Below are positions 29,300 to 37,995 of a stretch of DNA of 64,000 nucleotides, in pieces. The notes below the pieces were generated by a model. That model saw only the letters and a program-made list of their open reading frames with translations, ran no database searches and was not told the origin of the DNA. Origin of the DNA: Sphingomonas mollis. Lineage in GTDB: Bacteria > Pseudomonadota > Alphaproteobacteria > Sphingomonadales > Sphingomonadaceae. Each line of letters opens with the position of its first letter. The stretch's first letter is position 1. The translations under genes were made by a program, and so were the position numbers. The stretch lies in assembly GCF_016427505.1 (NCBI RefSeq), contig NZ_JAELXS010000003.1, forward strand, positions 372,001 to 436,000, in the 5' to 3' direction.

Positions 29300-30340
29300 A
29301 TGAGCGACCCCATTACGCCGCCACCTTCTTCCACGCCGCCACCGCGCGTGCGCAACATCAGTGAATTCGCGCGCATCGCCGGGGTGTCCGCCGGCACCGT
29401 TTCCCGCGCGCTGGCCGGCAAGTCCGTCGTCAATCGCGAAACGCGCGAGCGGATCGAGGCGCTGGCGATCGAACATGGCTTTCGCCCCAACCAGATGGCG
29501 CGCCGCCTGCGGACGCAGCGGACCAACGTGATCGGCGTCGTCGTGCCGCTGGGCCATGAGCGTCGCCAGCATCTGTCCGATCCGTTCTTCATGACCTTGC
29601 TGGGCCATCTGGCGGATGCGGTAACGGAAGCGGGATATGATCTGATGCTGTCGCGGATCATCCCCGATGCGGACGACTGGCTGGAACGCATCGTCCAGTC
29701 CGGGATGCTCGACGGGGTATTGCTGATCGGCCAGTCGGACCAGTTCGAGGCGATCGAGCGGGTCGCGGCGCATTACCGCCCGATGGTGGTGTGGGGCAGC
29801 CATCTGGCGGGGCAGGTGCACTGCGCGGTCGGGGTAGACAACCGGCTGGGCGGGCGGCTGGCGGGCGAGCGGCTGATCGGCCGGGGGTGCCGGCGGATCG
29901 CGTTTCTGGGCGAGACCCGTACGCTGGAGCTGAGCCAGCGCTTCCTGGGGTTGCAGGATGCGGCGGCGGCGGCGGGGATCGATCCGCCGTTGCAGCTGAA
30001 CACGCATCTGGCATCCGACATCATGGCCGGCGAGATCGCGGCGCATCTGGATGAGGTGGGCGACCGTATCGACGGCATCGTCGCGGCATCCGACGTGATC
30101 GCGATGCGGGCGGTGCGGGTGCTGACGGATCGCGGCATCGACGTGCCGGACCGGATGCCGATCACCGGGTTCGACGACCTGCCGCTCGCCGAACAGACGG
30201 TGCCGCGCCTGACGACGATCCGGCAGGATCTGGTCGCCGGAGCGCAGGCGATGGTCGCGGCGCTGTTCGCGCGGATCGACGGCAAGGAGGCGCCATCGGT
30301 GGAGATGACGCCCGAACTGATCCTGCGCGATACCGCCTGA
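29300..30340 (+). CDS. LacI family transcriptional regulator
   Basis: 346 residues. The helix-turn-helix and hinge helix occupy residues 17-70 (NISEFARIAGVSAGTVSRALAGKS and a hinge GFRPNQMARRLR), followed by a periplasmic-binding-protein-like effector domain (NVIGVVVPLG, ITGFDDLPLAEQTVPRLTTI). It probably represses the surrounding sugar genes in the absence of a sugar inducer. It stands between the TonB receptor and the convergent GH68/GH36/MFS operon, and matching operator-like sequences lie before both. ATG at 29300 is used because the domain starts soon after and AAAAGGG precedes it. Only three bases separate its stop from that of GH68. Confidence 0.93.
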   Translation: MSDPITPPPSSTPPPRVRNISEFARIAGVSAGTVSRALAGKSVVNRETRERIEALAIEHGFRPNQMARRLRTQRTNVIGVVVPLGHERRQHLSDPFFMTLLGHLADAVTEAGYDLMLSRIIPDADDWLERIVQSGMLDGVLLIGQSDQFEAIERVAAHYRPMVVWGSHLAGQVHCAVGVDNRLGGRLAGERLIGRGCRRIAFLGETRTLELSQRFLGLQDAAAAAGIDPPLQLNTHLASDIMAGEIAAHLDEVGDRIDGIVAASDVIAMRAVRVLTDRGIDVPDRMPITGFDDLPLAEQTVPRLTTIRQDLVAGAQAMVAALFARIDGKEAPSVEMTPELILRDTA

Positions 30341-30343
30341 GCG

Positions 30344-31519
30344 TCAGGCGATCGTCACGCGGTCGCCGTCGATCGCCAGCCGGAACCACGGCGCGGCGGT
30401 GCCGCCGAAACGCGGCCGGCGCTGGTCAGGATCGGTGGGATATACGCCGTCGCCAAGGCCCCAGTAATCGACGAAGCTGATGACATCGAGTTCGCCGGTG
30501 ACCCACCAGCAATAGGCCTGGAACGGCTCGGCGGCCGGATTGGCAGCGACCAGGCCGGTGCCGTTGATCGGCCGCCATGGTCCGTCGAACCGGTCGGCGA
30601 CCATGCCGTACAAACCGGTAGGCGCGCCAAGGCCGGGTGCGAAGCGGCGACCCTGCGTCGACCAGAACAGGTAATAGCGGCCGGCGTGCATCACGATGTG
30701 CGGGCGTTCCAGCTCGCTGTTGACGCCCAGCGCCTGAACCATCGGCGCGCGCAGCGACCAGCCGGTGGCGGTGCGTTCGGCGACGCCGATAACGCCGTTC
30801 AACTGCTCGGTGGTCCAGCCGGCGGTGCCGACGAACAGCAGGTAATCGTGGCCGGTGGCGGGATCGCGGAAGAAGCCGGGGTCGCGGAAGCCCTTGATAC
30901 CGGTGGCGGGTGCCTCGGTCTCGTCGGCGCGGGTGTACCAATGATCGTCGGCGGCGAACGACTCCACCGGCTCGCTCCAGCCGCTCAGATGCGGGGTGTC
31001 GCCATCGACGGTGAAGCGGCCACGCGTTTCGAACAGGCGCTGTTCGAAGCTGGGGGCGCCGCCGTGGCGGCCGGCGGCGGTGAAGTACATCGTCAGCGTC
31101 TCGCCATCGGCTTCCAGCACGGCGGAGCCGGACCATTCGCGGCTGCCGGGCGTGAAACCGGGTTCGTACACCCAGCCATGGTCGCGCCAGCCATCGGCGC
31201 CGTGGCTGGTCAGGCGGATACGGGCGCGGTCGTGGCGAGCCTCCGGATCGTCGAGCTGCGGGGTGGCGAGGAAGAACCACCAGCTACGGCCGCCCGCGAT
31301 GACGGTCGATCCGTCGGCGCGTGCGATCTGCCACATGTCCCACAGGTCGTGACCCGGCACGATCGGCACGACATCGTCCGGGCCGATCACCGGGATCGCC
31401 GCCTGTGGCTGGTCGACCGCGCCGCGGGCCGCATCGATCGTCCACGGCGAACCGGGTGCGGCGCCTTCGTTGAGCCGGGTTGCCATCGTCATTCCCCCAT
31501 CATTCACTGTCGTCATCAT
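30344..31519 (-). CDS. Glycoside hydrolase family 68 (levansucrase/invertase-type) without signal peptide
   Basis: 391 residues. GH68 motifs are all present: nucleophile Asp61 in DLWDMW, EWSG near 128-131, the RDP motif with Asp213 in FRDPGFF, and acid/base Glu271 in ELERPHIV. PTGLYGMVAD and NGTGLVAANP follow as in the Zymomonas enzymes. It cleaves sucrose and either hydrolyses it or builds fructan. There is no signal peptide; the Zymomonas GH68 enzymes also lack one although they are found outside the cell. The start overlaps the GH36 stop (ATGA), so it is last in the MFS-GH36-GH68 operon. Whether it is an invertase or a transferase cannot be decided here. Confidence 0.9.
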   Translation of the reverse strand: MMTTVNDGGMTMATRLNEGAAPGSPWTIDAARGAVDQPQAAIPVIGPDDVVPIVPGHDLWDMWQIARADGSTVIAGGRSWWFFLATPQLDDPEARHDRARIRLTSHGADGWRDHGWVYEPGFTPGSREWSGSAVLEADGETLTMYFTAAGRHGGAPSFEQRLFETRGRFTVDGDTPHLSGWSEPVESFAADDHWYTRADETEAPATGIKGFRDPGFFRDPATGHDYLLFVGTAGWTTEQLNGVIGVAERTATGWSLRAPMVQALGVNSELERPHIVMHAGRYYLFWSTQGRRFAPGLGAPTGLYGMVADRFDGPWRPINGTGLVAANPAAEPFQAYCWWVTGELDVISFVDYWGLGDGVYPTDPDQRRPRFGGTAAPWFRLAIDGDRVTIA

Positions 31520-33627
31520 GCCGGCTCGATCGCGAAGAGCGCGACGCTCTCCGCCTTCATCGCCGGCATCGGCAGGCCGGCCTGTGCCAGCCAGTCACCA
31601 TCCCAGACCACGCCCTCACCACGCATCGCCGCGAAGACGGGTGCGTCGGGAACGGGGTGGCCGGGGGTGGTGGCGATATCGATCAGCCGCACGCGCACGC
31701 GTCCCATGCCGGCCAGCGGCGGCAGCGGCAGGGCGGGCGGGCGGCGGATTACGGTCGGCTCCACCCGCGTCACGGCAAGCAGGCCGTCGGTCGGCGTGCC
31801 GTGCAATTGCCAGAAGAGGCTGTCCGTGCCTTCGCCCAGCCAGACGCGACCGTGGTGCAATGTGCCGCGCAGGACCTTGTAATGCGCGATCCAGCGGGTG
31901 AGCGTGGCCGTGCCTTCGGGATCCATAGTAGCCGGGTCCAGTTCGACGCCGAAGTGACCCGGCAATGCGATGGCAGCGCGGAACGCCATCGATTGGCCGC
32001 GCCCGGTCGAATGGGCGGGGCTGGCGCCGACGTGCGATCCCATCATCTCGGGCGGCATGAAGTGGAGATAGCCACGCTGCATCCGCACCCGGCTGACCGC
32101 GTCTATACAGTCGCTGGTCCAGAAACGGTGCGTGCGGCGGGCGATGCCGGCATCGATCCGGCCGCCGCCGCCGGCGCACGCCTCGATCTCCACCGCCGGA
32201 TGCGCGGCGCCAAGACGATCGAACAGGGCATAGGCGCCGCGTACCTGTGCGCCGTAGCCGGCGGTGCCGTCCGCGCCCCCGGCCGGGGCGAGATCGCGAT
32301 TATGGTCCCATTTTAGGTAGCCGATCGGCAGATCGCGGAGCAGCGTATCGATTACGGCGAACAGATGGTCGCGTACCTCGGCACGGCCGAGGTCGAGGAC
32401 GAGCTGGTTGCGCGACGTCGGTCGTGGGGCGTCCGGCCCGGCCAGCGCCCAGTCGGGATGTGCGCGGTACAGGTCGCTGTCCGGATTTATCATTTCCGGT
32501 TCGACCCACAGGCCGAACTCCATGCCGAGCGCCACGACATGATCGGCGAGCGGGCGGAGGCCGTTGGGGTATTTCACCACGTCCGGCGTCCAGTCGCCCA
32601 GCGCAGCGGTGTCGTCGCCGCGGCCCCTGAACCAGCCATCGTCGAGCACGAACCGTTCGATCCCCAACGCGGCGGAACGGTCGGCGAGTGCCATCAGCGC
32701 GGCCTCGTCATGGTCGAAGTAAAAGCCCTCCCAACTGTTCACATGCACTTTGCGCGGCGGCATGCCCGCCGCCGGCCATGGCACGGCGGCACGGATGGCG
32801 GCGTGGAACGACTGGATCGCGCCGTTGCGACCCGTGGCGGAGACGGTCGCCAGCATGTCGGGCGTGTCATAGGTTTCGCCGGGCGCGAGGCGGACTTCGC
32901 CGGGGGCGAGCGCTTCGCCCATCTGGAGCGTCCAGAACCCCTCGTCATCGCGCTCGATCGCCAGCCGGTGGTTGCCCGACCAGGCCAGTTCCGCGGCGCG
33001 GACGGTGCCGGCGTGCCAGGTCGCGCCCGGTCCCTCTACGAACAGGCCGGGTGGGCCGGCATGACCGGTCAGGCCGCGACGGTTCTCGCGGACCCAACCG
33101 TGCGCCGGCATCGGTTCGACTTCGGCCACGAATTCGGCGTTGTGACGGCCGGTGAAGCTGCGGATTGTGGTGGCATCGGCGGGCAGGGGCAGCGTGCCGG
33201 CGGCGAGCCAGTCGATGGTGAGGGCGTCGTCGCCATCGTTGCGGACGCTGGCGGACAGGGTCAGCACGTCGGTTGCCGGGTCCAGCGTCAATCGTTGGGC
33301 CAGCGTTACCTGCGCGGTCGTGTCGCGCAGTGTGATGATGACGGCGTTTGCCTGCCGGTCGATTGCGACGTCGTTCCAGCGTTGGAAGAACGCCAGCCCC
33401 TCACGATGCGCGCGCAGCGCAGCGGGGCCGAACCAGCCGGTGCCATAGTTGGGCACGAGGGTCAGCGGCTGATCGATATCGAGCGAGAACGACGCGGCGG
33501 GGCGGGTCTCGGCGAGCGGCGGCAACGCATCGGTGCCGACGCGTGGACCCCACCAGCGCCATAACGGGGCGCCGTCCGGTCGGGGCTCCAGCACGATGCC
33601 GGAGTCGGTGCCGTTCAATACGATCAT
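31516..33627 (-). CDS. Alpha-galactosidase, glycoside hydrolase family 36
   Basis: 703 residues, typical for the bacterial tetramer-forming GH36 subgroup. An N-terminal beta-sandwich leads into the TIM barrel with VHVNSWEGFYFDHDE, DDGWF and FGLWVEPEMINPDS. The nucleophile is Asp441 in KWDHNRD and the acid/base Asp506 in WTSDCID. No signal peptide is seen, so it should act in the cytoplasm on imported raffinose-type sugars or melibiose, releasing galactose and leaving sucrose for the GH68 enzyme. It is three bases after the MFS gene and overlaps GH68. Confidence 0.95.
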   Translation of the reverse strand: MIVLNGTDSGIVLEPRPDGAPLWRWWGPRVGTDALPPLAETRPAASFSLDIDQPLTLVPNYGTGWFGPAALRAHREGLAFFQRWNDVAIDRQANAVIITLRDTTAQVTLAQRLTLDPATDVLTLSASVRNDGDDALTIDWLAAGTLPLPADATTIRSFTGRHNAEFVAEVEPMPAHGWVRENRRGLTGHAGPPGLFVEGPGATWHAGTVRAAELAWSGNHRLAIERDDEGFWTLQMGEALAPGEVRLAPGETYDTPDMLATVSATGRNGAIQSFHAAIRAAVPWPAAGMPPRKVHVNSWEGFYFDHDEAALMALADRSAALGIERFVLDDGWFRGRGDDTAALGDWTPDVVKYPNGLRPLADHVVALGMEFGLWVEPEMINPDSDLYRAHPDWALAGPDAPRPTSRNQLVLDLGRAEVRDHLFAVIDTLLRDLPIGYLKWDHNRDLAPAGGADGTAGYGAQVRGAYALFDRLGAAHPAVEIEACAGGGGRIDAGIARRTHRFWTSDCIDAVSRVRMQRGYLHFMPPEMMGSHVGASPAHSTGRGQSMAFRAAIALPGHFGVELDPATMDPEGTATLTRWIAHYKVLRGTLHHGRVWLGEGTDSLFWQLHGTPTDGLLAVTRVEPTVIRRPPALPLPPLAGMGRVRVRLIDIATTPGHPVPDAPVFAAMRGEGVVWDGDWLAQAGLPMPAMKAESVALFAIEPA

Positions 33628-33630
33628 GGC

Positions 33631-34971
33631 CTATTCCGCGACCGCACCGACGGGCAGGCCCTGCGCATTGCGCTCCCGCACCGTCCACACCGCCGCCGCC
33701 GCACAAAACATCAGCACGCCGCATAGCGTCAGCACATTGCGTGGATCGCCCCCCAGCAGCGGCTGGTAGATCAGCGGCATCGTCACTGCGAAGAGCAGCA
33801 TTGGGATCACGATCATCATGTTGAAGATGCCCATGTACACACCCGTCCGCTCCGGCGGGATCGACCCGGCGAGGATGATGTAGGGATTGCCCATGATGCT
33901 GGCCCAGCCGAGGCCGACGCCGATCGCGGGGAAGAACAGCATCCATTTCTCGGTGACGTGCGGCAGCCAGAGCATGCCGACACCGGCGATGACGAGGCAG
34001 ATGGCGTGCAGGCTGGCGGCGCCCATCCGGCGTGCCAACGGCACCATCGCGAAGGCGGCGAGGAAGGCGACGCCGTTGTAGAAGGCGGCCATTTCGCCAT
34101 TGGTCAGCACCGCGGAATGGAAGCCGGAGGAGGTCGGCACGTCGGTGCCATAGACCGACCGGCCGATCGCATAGATCACATAGGCCCAATAGGTCGCCAT
34201 GGCGTACCACTGGAACAGGCTCATCAACGCCATCTTGCGCATCGCCAGCGGCATGTCGCGGATCGCGCCGCCGATCTCGGCAAGGGTCGAGCCCAGCGTC
34301 TTGGGCTGGGCGGCGATGTGCGCGCGCTGGTCGAGGGTCAGGGGCAGTTCGGGCACGCGCCAGATCGACCAGAGGATGGTCGAGAAGCTGAGGACGGCGC
34401 CGACCATGAACGCGATCCGCGCGGTATAGGGGATGTTGTGGGTATCGACCCAGTCTTGGTCCATCCCCCACCACACCAGCAGCGACGGGGTGAGGAAGGC
34501 CAGCATCTGCGCGAGGCCGGTGAACGCGCTCTGCGTCAGGAAGCCGATCTGGTGCTGTTCCTCGGCCAGTCGGTCTGAGACGTAGGCGCGGTACGGCTCC
34601 ATCGTGATGTTGTTGCCGGCATCGAGAATCCACAGCATCGATACCGCCATCAGAATCGACGAACTGAGGGGCATGAAGAACAGCCCGATCGCACACAACA
34701 CCGCGCCGAACAAAAAGTACGGCGTGCGCCGGCCCCAGCGCGAATCCGTCCGGTCGCTCATCGCGCCGATCAGCGGCTGGACGAGCAGGCCGGTGATCGG
34801 CCCGGCCAGTTGCAGGAGCGGCAATGCCGCCTCCGACGCGCCGAGATAGCTGTAGATCGGGGTCATGTTCCCCTGCTGCAGGCCGAAGCTGAACTGGAGC
34901 CCGAGGAAGCCGAGATTCATTTCGAGGATGCGGGCCATCGACAGGCGCGGCTTGTTGTCCAGTGCTGGCAT
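33631..34971 (-). CDS. MFS sugar transporter of the sucrose (SUT/GPH-like) type
   Basis: 446 residues with about twelve hydrophobic segments. The loop between helices 2 and 3 reads SDRTDSRWGRRTPYFLFG, the signature of sucrose/maltose proton symporters in the SUT/SLC45 and GPH groups. FGLQQGNMTPIYSYLGA in helix 1 also fits. It should carry sucrose or a related oligosaccharide across the inner membrane for the GH36 and GH68 enzymes encoded behind it. ATG 34971 is chosen because the membrane helices begin soon after it and GGGAGAGCC precedes it. A LacI-type half site lies 67 bases upstream. Confidence 0.9.
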   Translation of the reverse strand: MPALDNKPRLSMARILEMNLGFLGLQFSFGLQQGNMTPIYSYLGASEAALPLLQLAGPITGLLVQPLIGAMSDRTDSRWGRRTPYFLFGAVLCAIGLFFMPLSSSILMAVSMLWILDAGNNITMEPYRAYVSDRLAEEQHQIGFLTQSAFTGLAQMLAFLTPSLLVWWGMDQDWVDTHNIPYTARIAFMVGAVLSFSTILWSIWRVPELPLTLDQRAHIAAQPKTLGSTLAEIGGAIRDMPLAMRKMALMSLFQWYAMATYWAYVIYAIGRSVYGTDVPTSSGFHSAVLTNGEMAAFYNGVAFLAAFAMVPLARRMGAASLHAICLVIAGVGMLWLPHVTEKWMLFFPAIGVGLGWASIMGNPYIILAGSIPPERTGVYMGIFNMMIVIPMLLFAVTMPLIYQPLLGGDPRNVLTLCGVLMFCAAAAVWTVRERNAQGLPVGAVAE

Positions 34972-35037
34972 GGCTCTCCCGATCCTCCCCGCGATTATCG
35001 CTTTCATCCGGTATCGCCGGATCGACGTTCGATTGCA

Positions 35038-35049
35038 ACAATCGATTGC
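35038..35049 (-). promoter_or_regulatory. LacI-type operator before the MFS-GH36-GH68 operon
   Basis: On the minus strand GCAATCGATTGT differs by one base from GCAATCGTTTGT, the first half of the operator pair before the TonB receptor. It lies inside a wider TTGCAA...TTGCAA repeat (35033-35051) and 67 bases before the MFS start, where a repressor would block transcription. Confidence 0.55.
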
Positions 35050-35122
35050 AAGATGCGCAGTGAAATATCGTCGGGACGTTGCGCGCTTGCCTGTCGTGCC
35101 CGAACGCCACAGAGGCGGCGTC

Positions 35123-35581
35123 ATGCGTGCCATCGTCCCTCTGTTCGCCCTGCTGTCGCTGCCGCTGTCCGCGTCGGCGCAGTCGCTGCAATCCGGCAAC
35201 TGGGATCTGACCTCGACCGCCGTCGATCTGGTCGTGCCGGGTGCGCCCGGTTTCCTGCTGCGGATGATGCGCGGCAAGTCGAAGACCGAGCATCGCTGCC
35301 TGCCGCCCGAACAGTCGCGGGCGGGCGTCGCCGCGCTGTTCGTGCCGAATGCAGAGGCGAAATGCACGGTCGAGCGCGCGGTGATCGCCGATGGCCGGAT
35401 CGATCATGCGATGTCGTGTCCACAGAAGAAGGGGCCGCCGATGCATGTCGTCCGCGCCGGTACGTATAATGCGGCAGGCTTCACCGCGCGGATGACGATG
35501 ACGGGGCAGACCGAGAAAGGGGCGATGCGGATCGTGGCGGATCAGGTCGCCACGCGGACGGGGGCGACCTGCCGGAAATAG
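35123..35581 (+). CDS. DUF3617 family secreted protein
   Basis: 152 residues. A signal peptide (MRAIVPLFALLSLPLSASAQ) is followed by LQSGNWDLTSTAVDL, the start expected of DUF3617. Four cysteines follow in the mature part (HRCLPP, AKCTVERA, MSCPQK and the near-terminal TCRK), as in other family members. The function is unknown; sphingomonads carry many copies. It is unrelated to the sugar operons on either side and shares a palindromic 3' spacer with the convergent GH92 gene. Confidence 0.85.
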   Translation: MRAIVPLFALLSLPLSASAQSLQSGNWDLTSTAVDLVVPGAPGFLLRMMRGKSKTEHRCLPPEQSRAGVAALFVPNAEAKCTVERAVIADGRIDHAMSCPQKKGPPMHVVRAGTYNAAGFTARMTMTGQTEKGAMRIVADQVATRTGATCRK

Positions 35582-35587
35582 GGCATG

Positions 35588-35667
35588 CCGTCATTGCGAG
35601 CGTAGCGAAGCAACCCAGAACGTCACTTGCGGGGCTCTGGGTTGCTTCGCTGCGCTCGCAATGACGG
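35588..35667. repeat. REP-like long inverted repeat between convergent genes
   Basis: Arms of 32 bases at 35588-35619 and 35636-35667 are inverted copies with one mismatch. They contain GTCATTGCGAGCG and GAAGCAACCCAGA, and the loop is 16 bases. The element fills the spacer between the DUF3617 gene and GH92 and directly abuts the GH92 stop codon. The CATTGCGAGCG(T/C)AGCGAAGCAA core is a known type of dispersed palindrome in alphaproteobacteria. It probably terminates or protects both transcripts. Confidence 0.85.
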
Positions 35668-37995
35668 TCATGCCGTCGGGGCGGGGCGGCCGAACGAGGG
35701 TGGGCGGTCGGCGTGGGCGGCACCGAAGGTCAGGTTCGGCTTCGTCCCCATCGTGAAGCGCAGGCGGCCGCCCTTCACCAGATCGGCGTGGCTGATCCAG
35801 TTGCGGGTCCATGGCTTGCCGTTCCATTGCACCGACTGGATGTAGGGCGTATCGGCACGGTTGCCGGGTGCCTCGACGACCAGCTTGCGGTTGCCGGGCA
35901 GTTGCACTGTCGCGCGTTCGAACAGGGGTGAGCCGAAGACATACACCGCCTCGACCGGATCCACCGGATAGAAGCCGAGCGCGGACAGGACGAACCATGC
36001 GCTCATCTGGCCGCAATCGTCGTTGCCGATCATGCCGTTGGGATCGTTCTTGTACATCTCGGTGCAGAGACGCCGTACCATGGCCTGCGTTTTCCACGGC
36101 GTGCCGGCATAGGCGTAGAGATAGGCGGCGTGCTGATCCGGCTCGTTGCCGTGCGCGTATTGGCCGACCAGCCCGGCGATGTCGGGCGGGGCGTTGGCGG
36201 GGAGGGTCGAGGGCGCGGTGAACAGGGCGTCGAGTTTCGCTTCGAACGCCTTGTCGCCGCCGAAATGGGCGATCTGGCCGTAGATGTCGTGCTGGTTCAG
36301 GAACGTCGCCTGCCAGCCATTCGCCTCGGTATAATCACGCCACCAGGGTTTAGGCATATGGCCGAGCTGGATCGGGTCGTACGGCGTCCACCAGCTGCCA
36401 TCGGCGAAGCGCGGGCGGGCGAAGCCGATCGAGGCGTCCAGCACGTTGCGCCAGTTGCCCGATCGCTTCAGCAGGCGATCCGCGTCCGCCGTCCGGCCGG
36501 CGGCGCGGGCGAGGTGCGAGGATGCCCAGTCGTCATAGGCATATTCCTGCGTCCGGCTGACGCTTTCGAACCATTTGTCGGCGGGGACGTAGCCCAATCG
36601 GTCGTACAGGTCGCGACCCTTGCTGTTGTCGAGATCGGGGGCGGTGAAATCGAAGCTGCGTCTGGCGATCGCGGGCCAGGCAGCGGCATAGTCGGCCTCG
36701 ATCCCTTTGGACTGCGCCTCGGCGAGAACGGAGACGCCGTGCCAGCCGATCATCGTGCCGGTTTCTACCCCCTGCAATGGCCAGACCAGCGGGCCATAGG
36801 GGCTTTGCTGCGTTTGGCGGATCATGTCGGCGACGAGGCTCTTCACCCGGACCGGCGCGATGATCGTCAGCAGGGGATGGAGCGCGCGGTACGTGTCCCA
36901 CAGCGAATAGGTGGAATAGGCGGCCTCGCCCTTCGGCACGGTGTGGACCTGCCGGTCGAGTCCGACATAACGGCCGTCCACGTCTGAGAAAAGCGTCGGC
37001 GCCAGCATGGAATGATAGAGCGCGGAGGTCATGATCGTGCGCTGATCGGCGGTGCCGCCCTCCACCGCGATCGAACCCAGATGCGTTGCCCAGCGGTTGC
37101 GGGCGGCGGCGAGCGTGCGGTCGAAATTCCAGTCGCGGGCTTCGGCGGCGAGGTTCGCGCGCGCGCCGATGACATCGACCGCGGAGATGCCGCAGCGGAT
37201 CAGGATCGGAGCAGCGCCGGCATCGTCGTAATGCAGCACCGCCTTCAGCCGGTTACCCTTGATCGCGGTCGTGCCGGCGGGTTGCTCGGTATCGCCGTCG
37301 CCATAGAAGGTGATGCGGGTCGGGCGGCGCGACAACTGCATCGCGAAATGGAGGCGGCGGCCCTTGGCCCAGCGATGGACGCGGCGGCTGCCGGTCAGCG
37401 TGCCGTCCGGATCGATCGCCATGGAGGCGTCGGTAATCAGCGGTGCCTGATCCGACGTGTCGTGGATCAGATGCGACAGATCGACCAGGATATGCCCGGC
37501 GCCGGCGGGAAAGGTGTAGCGGTGCCAGCCGGTCCGCTCCGTCACGGTCAGCTCGGCGCGGACCCCCGATTCCAGTGCGACGCGGTAATATCCGGGTTCC
37601 GCATGTTCGGCGGAGAAACGCTGGCGATATCCCTTGTCGGGGTCGGTGCGCGGACCTGGCAGCAGCTGGACGGGGCCGGTCGTCGGCACCACCAGCACGT
37701 CGAGCATGTCGCCGATGCCGGTGCCCGACAGATGCGTATGGCTGAATCCCATGATCGAGGTGTCGGTGCGGTGATAACCCGAACAGGTATCCCACCGCTC
37801 GACATCGGTATCGGGGCCGAGCTGGACCATGCCGAACGGCAGGGTGGGGCCGGGATAGGTGTGGCCGTCGCCGCCGGTGCCGATGAACAGATTGGCTGTC
37901 ACCTCGTCCCGCTTCGCGGCGATGGCGGGCAGCGGCAGGGCGGCGAAGGCCAGTGCGGAGGTGGAGAGCAGGGTGCGGCGGGTAAAATCGGTCAC
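35668..37995 (-). CDS. Glycoside hydrolase family 92 alpha-mannosidase
   Basis: 775 residues from a GTG that overlaps the GH125 stop (GTGA). The N-terminus has a twin-arginine-type signal (TDFTRRTLLSTSALAFAALP), so it should be exported folded. GH92 blocks are FIGTGGDGHTYPGPTLPFGM, CSGYHRTD, SYSLWDTYRALHPL by pattern, GNEPDQHAAYLYAYAG, NGMIGNDDCGQMSAWFV and GFYPVDP. The family comprises calcium-dependent inverting exo-alpha-mannosidases, mostly alpha-1,2 or alpha-1,3, acting on N-glycans or yeast mannan. It is the last gene of the four-gene operon; GAAGG lies seven bases before the GTG. Confidence 0.95.
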   Translation of the reverse strand: MTDFTRRTLLSTSALAFAALPLPAIAAKRDEVTANLFIGTGGDGHTYPGPTLPFGMVQLGPDTDVERWDTCSGYHRTDTSIMGFSHTHLSGTGIGDMLDVLVVPTTGPVQLLPGPRTDPDKGYRQRFSAEHAEPGYYRVALESGVRAELTVTERTGWHRYTFPAGAGHILVDLSHLIHDTSDQAPLITDASMAIDPDGTLTGSRRVHRWAKGRRLHFAMQLSRRPTRITFYGDGDTEQPAGTTAIKGNRLKAVLHYDDAGAAPILIRCGISAVDVIGARANLAAEARDWNFDRTLAAARNRWATHLGSIAVEGGTADQRTIMTSALYHSMLAPTLFSDVDGRYVGLDRQVHTVPKGEAAYSTYSLWDTYRALHPLLTIIAPVRVKSLVADMIRQTQQSPYGPLVWPLQGVETGTMIGWHGVSVLAEAQSKGIEADYAAAWPAIARRSFDFTAPDLDNSKGRDLYDRLGYVPADKWFESVSRTQEYAYDDWASSHLARAAGRTADADRLLKRSGNWRNVLDASIGFARPRFADGSWWTPYDPIQLGHMPKPWWRDYTEANGWQATFLNQHDIYGQIAHFGGDKAFEAKLDALFTAPSTLPANAPPDIAGLVGQYAHGNEPDQHAAYLYAYAGTPWKTQAMVRRLCTEMYKNDPNGMIGNDDCGQMSAWFVLSALGFYPVDPVEAVYVFGSPLFERATVQLPGNRKLVVEAPGNRADTPYIQSVQWNGKPWTRNWISHADLVKGGRLRFTMGTKPNLTFGAAHADRPPSFGRPAPTA

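Noticed and set aside
26473..29691. A 1072-codon open frame antisense to the TonB receptor and LacI start
   Set aside because: Same artefact: no recognisable domain, no ribosome binding site, and it crosses the terminator and operator of the real genes.
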